From NCBI GenBank assembly GCA_015523645.1, contig WAJY01000152.1:1-11699 (forward strand): 11,699 bases of DNA, in the 5' to 3' direction. This DNA comes from Geoglobus sp. (GTDB lineage Archaea > Halobacteriota > Archaeoglobi > Archaeoglobales > Archaeoglobaceae). Positions 6,845 to 11,699 of the stretch are shown in pieces. How positions within the stretch are numbered: position 1 is the first letter of the stretch; each line of letters opens with the position of its first letter. Both the position numbers and the translations under genes were made by a program. Under the pieces are notes generated by a model, which made no database searches, was not told the DNA's origin, and saw only the letters and a program-made list of their open reading frames with translations.

Positions 6845-7885
6845 ATGGTTTTAAACAGATTCAGATTATCTAATACCATGTTCCTGATATTCGATCCGAT
6901 ATACCTCATGCTTGCAATAGCAGGGTATTTTGTGATGTTCTTGCTAGCTGGCTTTGTTGCCCCAAAAGTTGCTGGAACCTTTGCAGGAAGGTTTTCGCTA
7001 TACACATCAATGCTCTTGCTAGGACTTCTGATAATAGTGATCAGTGGAACCATAATATATCTAATCCTCTTTTACGTCGGAATTTCAGCAGGCTTTACCG
7101 GGCTTATTGCCTTTCTGGTTGCAATCAATCTTCTGATGTACATAGCCTCACCCTACATGATAAACATGATGTACGGGGCAAAGCAAAGCCCAGAAGTACA
7201 AGAGATTGTTGATGAGATATCGATGAGAATCGGAGAGAGAAGAAGGTTTAAGGGCATGATTGTAAATTCCCCTCCCAACGCATTTGCATACGGAAACTTT
7301 ATTGCAGGAAGGTTTGTTGCCGTATCAGAATCCCTTCTCAGAATGCTTGATAGGGAAGAGTTGATGGCTGTTGTGGGTCACGAAATCGGGCATCACAGGC
7401 ATAGAGACTCTGCAATGATGCTCCTGTTTGGGCTTCTGCCATCGGTGATATTCTATCTGGGATATGCTATGGTTCACTCTTCCTTAAGGGATGATAGAAA
7501 TGGTAGGCAGTTGGCAATACTTGGAATAGTTGCCGTTGTTGCAAGCTTTGTGATTCAGATCTTGGTTCTCGCCTTCAGCAGACTTAGGGAGTATTACGCT
7601 GACACCGAAGGTGTAAGGGTTGCTGGAAAGTTTCCTATGCAGTCTGCCCTTGCCAAGATCCATTCCTTCTACTTCAGAGTTCCGAGGGCATATGAGGAGA
7701 TAAGCTCAAGCACGTTCAAGGCTTTATTTATATATGCATTCACAGATGCCTTTGCAAATGCCTACATTTCAATGGGAGAGATCGAGAAGCTGAAAAGGAT
7801 GAAGGTGTCTCCGCTCCAAGAATTTATGTCAACACATCCTCCACTGCCAAAGAGGCTGAGATTCATAGACAGCCTGCCATACTGA
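6845..7885 (+). CDS. htpX: HtpX-like M48 family membrane zinc metalloprotease
   Basis: Membrane-embedded metallopeptidases of this family degrade damaged or misfolded membrane proteins. In the 346-residue form, the zinc motif HEIGH is at 179-183 (His179 and His183 as ligands, Glu180 as catalyst), and the third ligand is Glu249 in the SRLREYYAD block at 245-253. Hydrophobic segments lie at about 19-39, 52-75, 84-104, 191-210 and 224-245, so the catalytic motif sits between membrane-spanning parts as in HtpX. The start is uncertain. ATG 6845 has only AGGA close by, whereas ATG 6878 (residue 12, MFLIFDPIYL) lies 26 bases after a TTTTAAA box and would give a leaderless 335-residue protein. The gene is divergent from DUF429 and precedes the ferric reductase by 33 bases. 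Confidence 0.92.
   Translation: MVLNRFRLSNTMFLIFDPIYLMLAIAGYFVMFLLAGFVAPKVAGTFAGRFSLYTSMLLLGLLIIVISGTIIYLILFYVGISAGFTGLIAFLVAINLLMYIASPYMINMMYGAKQSPEVQEIVDEISMRIGERRRFKGMIVNSPPNAFAYGNFIAGRFVAVSESLLRMLDREELMAVVGHEIGHHRHRDSAMMLLFGLLPSVIFYLGYAMVHSSLRDDRNGRQLAILGIVAVVASFVIQILVLAFSRLREYYADTEGVRVAGKFPMQSALAKIHSFYFRVPRAYEEISSSTFKALFIYAFTDAFANAYISMGEIEKLKRMKVSPLQEFMSTHPPLPKRLRFIDSLPY
6849..6855 (+). promoter_or_regulatory. candidate TATA box inside the protease 5' region
   Basis: TTTTAAA is centred 26 bases before ATG 6878, the same box and spacing as at 1674-1680 before the ATG at 1703. If used, the protease starts at 6878 and the upstream ATG at 6845 is not translated. Confidence 0.4.
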
Positions 7886-7889
7886 CAAC

Positions 7890-7900
7890 TTTTTTATAAA
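7890..7900 (+). promoter_or_regulatory. TATA box for the ferric reductase gene, also a possible terminator for htpX
   Basis: TTTTTTATAAA lies 5 bases after the protease stop and about 23 bases before the ATG at 7919. No Shine-Dalgarno sequence precedes that ATG, so a leaderless transcript is likely. The run of six T could also end the htpX message. Confidence 0.5.
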
Positions 7901-7918
7901 GCCAGTCAAACTTTTTGC

Positions 7919-8470
7919 ATGAATTTTGAGGCTCTGTACAAGTTGAGCTATGGATTGTATGTTATTTCAAGCCATAAAGATGGCAAGCCAAACGGCATGA
8001 TTGCAAACACGGTCTTTCAGGTTACATCCAAGCCCGTAATGATAGCTGTCTGTCTGAACAGAGAGAATCTCACAAATTCTTATGTTAAAGAATCCAAGGT
8101 TTTTTCTGTCTCTATTTTGGAGAAAGACACTCCAATGGAATTTATCGGAAAATTCGGATTTAGAAGTGGAAAAGAAATTGACAAATTCAAAAATATCGAC
8201 TTCTTCTGGGGAAAGACAGGTGCACCGATTGTAAGGGAGCATGCGGTGGCTTATCTGGAGGCAGAGGTTAGAGATTCGATGGAGATAAGAACTCATACAC
8301 TTTTTGTGGGAGAGGTGGTTGAGGCGGACATTCTTGAGGAGAAGGAGGTGCTCAGCTATGCATACTATCACTATGTGAAAAAGGGAAAGGTTCCAAAGAC
8401 AGCAACCATCTATCTTGAGAGTTCGATGTCACAACTCCAAGGCTCAAATAGCTTCCAGAACATGGACTAA
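7919..8470 (+). CDS. ferric reductase / flavin reductase (FMN-binding split-barrel), FeR-like
   Basis: The product closely resembles, from memory, the Archaeoglobus fulgidus ferric reductase FeR (169 residues), which uses NAD(P)H and FMN or FAD to reduce chelated Fe(III). Shared blocks include FEALYKLSYGLY at 3-14, IANTVFQVTSKPV at 28-40, IAVCLNREN at 42-50, ETPMEFIG-like TPMEFIGKFGFR at 71-82, GKTGAPIV at 98-105, THTLFVGE at 125-132 and TATIYLES at 161-168. Cys45 and His126 are at the same numbers as residues I recall being discussed for iron binding in FeR. The protein is 183 residues: about 14 extra C-terminal residues (SMSQLQ to NMD) are encoded where the gene overlaps the end of the convergent regulator gene. 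It is probably cytoplasmic and could also supply reduced flavin to other enzymes. Confidence 0.92.
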   Translation: MNFEALYKLSYGLYVISSHKDGKPNGMIANTVFQVTSKPVMIAVCLNRENLTNSYVKESKVFSVSILEKDTPMEFIGKFGFRSGKEIDKFKNIDFFWGKTGAPIVREHAVAYLEAEVRDSMEIRTHTLFVGEVVEADILEEKEVLSYAYYHYVKKGKVPKTATIYLESSMSQLQGSNSFQNMD

Positions 8471-9163
8471 CCTTTCAATAAAAACCCTTCCACGCTCTGA
8501 AAGCATGTATTCTCCTCCTTTCCTCTCCTGAATGATCAGACCTGCTTTGATTAGCTTTTTTATGTGAAATCTGAGATTACCACCATAAAGTCCCGTAATC
8601 TTTGAAAGTTGTGTAAAACGACATGGAGAGTTGTAGAGTTCAAGAAGTATCTTCAATCTAATTGGATTTGAAACTGGCTCAAGCCTTTCCATCATTTTTT
8701 CAGCATTGATTTGTCTGCTGTTTATTTCTGCAAGAATATAACCCTTCAGTGTGTCTCTGAAAAGCGTTAATGCTTTTTCCTGATTTTTGAGGAGAGTTGC
8801 TGTTTCTGAAAAGCAGTTTTTGCATCTTTCATAAAGTGCATTTCTTTTTAAGGATAACAGAGCCATTCTCATATCTTTGTAATGTCCAGCAATATCCTTG
8901 ACTTTCAGTCCTTTGTTTAATGCTCCATCAAGAAAATTGGCAAGATTGTTTAAGCATCTATCATACCTCTCACATTCCTTGGGCATCTTATCCTGCAAAA
9001 TCTCATTGCCCAGAGTTGAGAGTATTGATAGAACGATGCTTTCTAGCTTGTCCTCAATGCTCTTCTCTATAACTCTGATCAGATCTATTGTCACAAGCTT
9101 TCTCAGCTTTTCGATCTCCTTCTTGATTTCATCGAGCTCATGCAGGAACTCAATCTCATTCAT
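8444..9163 (-). CDS. winged-helix (ArsR-like) transcriptional regulator with cysteine-bearing helical N-terminal domain
   Basis: Residues about 160-239 form a winged helix-turn-helix: SNPIRLKILLELYNSPCRFT is the entry helix region (165-184), QLSKITGLYGGNLRFHIKKL the recognition part (185-204), and GLIIQERKGGEYMLSERG the wing (208-225), as in ArsR-type regulators. Residues 1-150 are predicted helical, with a charged coiled-coil start (LHELDEIKKEIEKLRKL, 7-23). This part holds Cys64-x5-Cys70 and Cys114-x2-Cys117, with Cys181 in the DNA-binding part, so it might bind metal, an Fe-S cluster or sense redox state. I do not recognise the N-terminal family. The gene is divergent from the acyl-CoA dehydrogenase operon across a region with repeated half-sites, so it likely controls that operon and itself. 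Its 3' end overlaps the ferric reductase gene by 27 bases. Confidence 0.88.
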   Translation of the reverse strand: MNEIEFLHELDEIKKEIEKLRKLVTIDLIRVIEKSIEDKLESIVLSILSTLGNEILQDKMPKECERYDRCLNNLANFLDGALNKGLKVKDIAGHYKDMRMALLSLKRNALYERCKNCFSETATLLKNQEKALTLFRDTLKGYILAEINSRQINAEKMMERLEPVSNPIRLKILLELYNSPCRFTQLSKITGLYGGNLRFHIKKLIKAGLIIQERKGGEYMLSERGRVFIERLVHVLEAI

Positions 9164-9170
9164 GACAGCA

Positions 9171-9179
9171 GAGTAACTT
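9171..9179 (-). promoter_or_regulatory. candidate operator half-site near the regulator start
   Basis: On the minus strand this reads AAGTTACTC, matching the ARGTTANT half-site found at 9224-9251. It lies between the likely TATA box (9189-9196) and the ATG at 9163, a position suited to autorepression. Confidence 0.35.
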
Positions 9180-9188
9180 AAATTCTTC

Positions 9189-9196
9189 TTATTTAT
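9189..9196 (-). promoter_or_regulatory. TATA box for the regulator gene
   Basis: ATAAATAA on the minus strand is centred about 30 bases before the ATG at 9163. No ribosome-binding site is visible, so the leader is probably absent or a few bases long. Confidence 0.4.
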
Positions 9197-9223
9197 TTGT
9201 CTTTCGCCTTCTTTTAGACAAAA

Positions 9224-9251
9224 AGGTTACTGAAATAACCTAAAGTTAGTG
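9224..9251 (+). promoter_or_regulatory. candidate operator: inverted repeat AGGTTA-N6-TAACCT plus a third half-site
   Basis: The perfect 6-base arms lie at 9224-9229 and 9236-9241. A further copy, AAGTTAGTG at 9243-9251, repeats the left arm region 19 bases on: GTTACTGAAAT at 9226-9236 and GTTAGTGAAAT at 9245-9255 agree at 10 of 11 bases. The array sits just upstream of a likely TATA box for the acyl-CoA dehydrogenase operon. The divergent winged-helix regulator is the natural candidate ligand, by inference. Confidence 0.45.
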
Positions 9252-9265
9252 AAATGCCAAAAAAG

Positions 9266-9274
9266 ATTATTTTT
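9266..9274 (+). promoter_or_regulatory. candidate TATA box for the acyl-CoA dehydrogenase operon
   Basis: ATTATTTTT would place the transcription start near 9296 and leave a leader of about 23 bases that includes the GGTGAT at 9309-9314. A second box, TATAAAAG at 9291-9298, would start transcription at the ATG at 9319 itself, so which box is used is open. Confidence 0.4.
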
Positions 9275-9308
9275 CGATGAAAAGAGATGGTATAAAAGAG
9301 ACGGTATG

Positions 9309-9314
9309 GGTGAT
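9309..9314 (+). promoter_or_regulatory. ribosome-binding site GGTGAT deciding the start at 9319
   Basis: GGTGAT followed by AGGT and ATG sets the start at 9319. The in-frame ATG at 9277 has no ribosome-binding site and would add 14 residues that are not part of the acyl-CoA dehydrogenase fold. Confidence 0.65.
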
Positions 9315-9318
9315 AGGT

Positions 9319-10413
9319 ATGAAAGAGGTCTCAGAAGTTGTTGAAGAAGTAAAAAAGCTTGTTGAGTCAAAGGCTGTTAAAATAGACAGGAGCAATGAGA
9401 TGGATGAAGAAATCATACATGCTCTCTTCAAGAACAAACTTCTTGGAGTTTTGGTTCCGGAAGAACTTGGTGGTGCCGGACTTGGACTTCTTGAAGCCAG
9501 CAAAGTTGTAGAGGAGCTTGCAAAAGTCTCCTGTTCGGTTGCTCACAGCACATTCGTTCATAACATGGCTGTGGATGGAATCCTCAGGTTTGGAAATGAA
9601 GAGCAGAAAAACAGATTTCTTCCAATTCTTGCATCGAAAAAGCTTGCCACCGCGATGATCACAGAGCCTAGCGGAGGGAGTGATGTGTCAAATTCAATAA
9701 AAATGAGAGCTGAGAAATCTGGAGAGAGTTATATCCTGAATGGGACAAAAACCTTTATCACAAACTCAACCCATGCGGAGATACACATAGTTGTGGCTAG
9801 AACTGGGGAGGGTAAAAAAGGACTAACAGCATTTGTTGTTGAAGGAAATGACGGAATTGAGGTAACCAAGCTCAACCCAAGTGGTATGAGGGGTAGTGGT
9901 CTTGGAACGGTCAGATTCAATGAAGTTGAGGTTCCTGAAGATAATGTATTGCTTGGAGAGGGGAGTGGACTTAAAGTAGCCTTAGGAATGCTTGCTCCAG
10001 CCAGAGTTCCTTTTTCCTCCATAGCTCTCGGGCTTGCTGAGGGATGTCTAGAAAACACGATAGCTTATATAAAAAGGAGAGAGGCATTTGGGAGAAAGAT
10101 TGCAGAGTTTCAGTTTATTCAGTTCAAAATAGCAGAGCTTTTTGCAGATATTGAGGCTGTGAAAAGGCTTGTCTACCATGCAGCAGAACTTGCAGGAAAA
10201 CAGGATATCACTGTGCTTGCAGCAATGGCTAAGCTAAAGTCGTCTGAGCTTGCCAAAAGGGCAGCAGACTTTGCAGTTCAGCTCCATGGAGGTTACGGGA
10301 TAATATCAAATAGCTATGCAGACAGAGCATACAGAGATGCAAAAACACTTGAGATTGCAGAAGGGACTTCAGAAATGATGAAGCTGATAATTTCGAGAGC
10401 TGTCTTGTCTTAG
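9319..10413 (+). CDS. acyl-CoA dehydrogenase family flavoprotein
   Basis: Enzymes of this family oxidise an acyl-CoA to the 2,3-enoyl-CoA with FAD. The 364-residue product has the full three-part fold at the usual length. The N-terminal helical domain includes VPEELGGAGLG at 46-56. The middle beta domain carries MITEPSGGSDVSN at 113-125 and GMRGSGLGTVRF at 189-198. The C-terminal helical domain has RREAFGRKIAEFQ at 253-265, QLHGGYGI at 321-328 and AEGTSEM at 347-353. Glu348 aligns with the catalytic base of medium-chain acyl-CoA dehydrogenase, so dehydrogenase chemistry is more likely than the monooxygenase activity of DszC-like relatives that lack it. The acyl substrate cannot be read from sequence, and no electron-transfer flavoprotein is in the window. 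The LLM gene follows after 10 bases, and the divergent regulator lies upstream. Confidence 0.93.
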   Translation: MKEVSEVVEEVKKLVESKAVKIDRSNEMDEEIIHALFKNKLLGVLVPEELGGAGLGLLEASKVVEELAKVSCSVAHSTFVHNMAVDGILRFGNEEQKNRFLPILASKKLATAMITEPSGGSDVSNSIKMRAEKSGESYILNGTKTFITNSTHAEIHIVVARTGEGKKGLTAFVVEGNDGIEVTKLNPSGMRGSGLGTVRFNEVEVPEDNVLLGEGSGLKVALGMLAPARVPFSSIALGLAEGCLENTIAYIKRREAFGRKIAEFQFIQFKIAELFADIEAVKRLVYHAAELAGKQDITVLAAMAKLKSSELAKRAADFAVQLHGGYGIISNSYADRAYRDAKTLEIAEGTSEMMKLIISRAVLS

Positions 10414-10423
10414 GTGACCAAGC

Positions 10424-11398
10424 GTGAAAATAGGGATCTACCTTCCAGTTTATGGAGGCTGGTTACCAGAGAAAGGTTCTGCAAAGGCATCCTCTGACGG
10501 ATTTTACTTTGAAGGGGAAAATGAGGAGGAGCCGAGATACAGCTATGTGAAAAGAGTTGCATTGAAAGCAGAAAAAACTGGCGTGCATTCTCTCTGGATC
10601 CCTGACCACATGCTCAATCCGATAAAGGGAGAGATGAAGCCTTCTCTGGAGGCTTGGACGCTCGCCGTTGCCATAGCAGAAGCAACAGAGAAAGCAATTA
10701 TCGCCCACACAACTCTTTGCGAGGCATTCAGACCGCCAGCGGTTCTTGCAAAAATGGCTTCAACACTATATGAGATCAGCAATGGAAGATTCTGGCTCAG
10801 CATAGGTGCAGGATGGTACAAGAGAGAATACGAGGCTTATGGCTTACCTTTCTACGAGCATGATGAAAGAGTTAGAAAGGCGGAAGAAGCAATTGAGATA
10901 ATAAGAAGACTCTGGAAAGAAAATGATGTGTTTTTCGAGGGAAAATACTACAAAATAAAGAAGGGCATTCTTGAACCGAAGCCTGGCTATATTCCAATAT
11001 GGTATGCAGGAGTATCAGAGGCATCACGCAATTTGGTTGCAAGAAAGGCTGATGGTTGGCTTATGAGGGGATGTAGTGTTGAAGAGGCAAGAAGAAACGT
11101 TGAAGACATGGAAGAGAGATTGAAGGAGGCTGGGAGAGATAGGATTAGATTTGCAATACCCGCCCTGACTTTTATTAGAGAGAGTGATAGGGAGGCAAGG
11201 GAGTACATGATGAAGGTCACAGGAGGCAGAAAAGATGTTTTGGACAGAACCTTGGACACAGGGCTTGTTGGCTCTCCAGAAAAAGTTGCGGAAAAAATAG
11301 AGAATTTCGGTGATGCTGGAATTGATGTTGTAGTTTTGCAATTAACTCCAACGCTAAAAGAGCTTGAAAATGTCGAGCTTTTGCTCGATCTTCTATAA
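10424..11398 (+). CDS. LLM class (luciferase-like) flavin- or F420-dependent oxidoreductase
   Basis: The product is a 324-residue TIM-barrel protein of the bacterial luciferase superfamily. Recognisable blocks are IGIYLPVYGGWLP at 3-15, SLWIPDHM at 56-63, RPPAVLAKMASTLYEISNGR at 103-122, SIGAGWYKREYEAYG at 126-140 and LVGSPEKVAEKI at 281-292. The pattern is nearest to the alkanesulfonate/dimethyl-sulfone monooxygenase and F420-dependent dehydrogenase branches. In an anaerobic archaeon an F420- or FMN-dependent dehydrogenase or reductase is more plausible than an oxygen-using monooxygenase, but the sequence alone does not decide. The start is GTG at 10424, with AGGTGA at 10412-10417 overlapping the acyl-CoA dehydrogenase stop, so the pair is one transcription unit. 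The inserted stretch at 17-36 (KGSAKASSDGFYFEGENEEE) is unusually polar for this position. Confidence 0.9.
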   Translation: MKIGIYLPVYGGWLPEKGSAKASSDGFYFEGENEEEPRYSYVKRVALKAEKTGVHSLWIPDHMLNPIKGEMKPSLEAWTLAVAIAEATEKAIIAHTTLCEAFRPPAVLAKMASTLYEISNGRFWLSIGAGWYKREYEAYGLPFYEHDERVRKAEEAIEIIRRLWKENDVFFEGKYYKIKKGILEPKPGYIPIWYAGVSEASRNLVARKADGWLMRGCSVEEARRNVEDMEERLKEAGRDRIRFAIPALTFIRESDREAREYMMKVTGGRKDVLDRTLDTGLVGSPEKVAEKIENFGDAGIDVVVLQLTPTLKELENVELLLDLL

Positions 11399-11423
11399 TT
11401 GATAAGCTATTGCTTTCAGAAAA

Positions 11424-11437
11424 TTTTTATTTTTTAA
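11424..11437 (+). promoter_or_regulatory. T-rich terminator and TATA region before the last gene
   Basis: TTTTTATTTTTTAA follows the LLM gene by 25 bases and is centred about 24 bases before the ATG at 11454. It can both end the LLM transcript and act as the promoter of the next gene, giving a leaderless message. Confidence 0.4.
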
Positions 11438-11453
11438 GCTTGAATGAAGGGCG

Positions 11454-11699
11454 ATGATTGGGGATTATGCAGAGAAAATAGTTTCCTCACTTGGCTTGAT
11501 CATCTCCTTCGCTTCCATCTACCTCATTGGAACGTTTGTTGATGAAAAGCTTGAAAGAACAAAACTACCATGGACTTCCTTTAGCTTGTATTTCACAATT
11601 TCTGCCTGCATCTTCACGCTTATAAGCTTCATAGAGACCCTTGAATTTTTGTCCACCCTAATGAAAGTGGATCTTGAGATCTATGTTCATGCCCTAAAC
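11454..11699 (+). CDS. membrane protein of unknown function (partial, C-terminus outside window)
   Basis: An open frame of 82 codons runs from ATG 11454 to the window edge. It predicts two membrane-spanning segments, at about 9-29 (VSSLGLIISFASIYLIGTFV) and 43-60, joined by a charged loop (DEKLERTKLP). No family is recognisable from this part. There is no clear Shine-Dalgarno sequence, only AAGGGCG next to the ATG, but a T-rich TATA-like box lies at leaderless spacing. The codon pattern and continuous hydrophobic segments favour a real gene over a chance frame. Confidence 0.65.
   Translation, partial: MIGDYAEKIVSSLGLIISFASIYLIGTFVDEKLERTKLPWTSFSLYFTISACIFTLISFIETLEFLSTLMKVDLEIYVHALN

Noticed and set aside
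4716..7932. The 14-base string ATGAATTTTGAGGC occurs at 4716 (end of rlmE) and at 7919 (ferric reductase start)
   Set aside because: One 14-base match in a window of this size is not surprising by chance, the flanks do not match, and at 4716 it spans a stop codon.
1..11699. Search for CRISPR repeats, transposase genes, terminal inverted repeats, tRNA or rRNA
   Set aside because: No regularly spaced repeats, transposase or integrase motifs, tRNA-like cloverleaf or rRNA-like stretch were seen. Intergenic gaps are short and account for promoters only.

Overview
The window is chromosomal archaeal DNA, most likely from the Archaeoglobales (Archaeoglobus or a close relative). The best evidence is a gene at 7919-8470 whose product closely matches, from memory, the Archaeoglobus fulgidus ferric reductase. 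Also archaeal are the Clp1/Grc3-type polynucleotide kinase, GGTGAT ribosome-binding sites, TATA boxes about 26 bases before several start codons (leaderless pattern), and heavy use of AGA/AGG and ATA codons in AT-rich DNA. I see no rRNA, tRNA, CRISPR array, insertion sequence or other mobile element. Genes are packed, with no gene-free stretch above 300 bases.

Layout. 1-1107 (-): N-terminal 369 residues of a [2Fe-2S]/FAD oxidoreductase of the sarcosine-oxidase-alpha type, cut by the window edge. 1235-1582 (-): stand-alone CheY-like receiver. 1703-4718 (+): a tightly overlapping four-gene unit of a membrane-anchored protein of unknown function, a polynucleotide 5'-kinase, a YjbQ/UPF0047 protein and the rRNA methyltransferase RlmE. 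4857-6231 (+): a two-gene unit for the cell surface, a His-rich sequon-rich secreted coiled-coil protein and a small lipoprotein-like protein 1 base downstream. 6245-6772 (-): DUF429 protein. 6845-7885 (+): HtpX-like M48 membrane protease. 7919-8470 (+): ferric/flavin reductase, whose 3' end overlaps the convergent gene 8444-9163 (-), a winged-helix regulator with a cysteine-bearing helical N-terminal domain. Divergent from the regulator is a two-gene unit, 9319-11398 (+), for an acyl-CoA dehydrogenase and a luciferase-like (LLM class) flavin/F420 oxidoreductase. 11454-11699 (+): start of an unidentified membrane protein.

How the parts may work together. Three of the four genes in 1703-4718 belong to RNA-related or conserved enzyme families, so the unit looks like an RNA-maturation operon led by an extracytoplasmic protein whose role is unclear. 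The regulator and the acyl-CoA dehydrogenase/LLM pair form a divergent regulatory module: the 155-base region between them carries four copies of an ARGTTANT half-site, two of them arranged as AGGTTA-N6-TAACCT. The ferric/flavin reductase next door could supply reduced flavin, but that link is speculative. Nothing here amounts to a clearly new defence or mobile system. The least explained parts are the surface protein pair, the membrane protein leading the RNA operon, and the cysteine-bearing regulator with its candidate operator.
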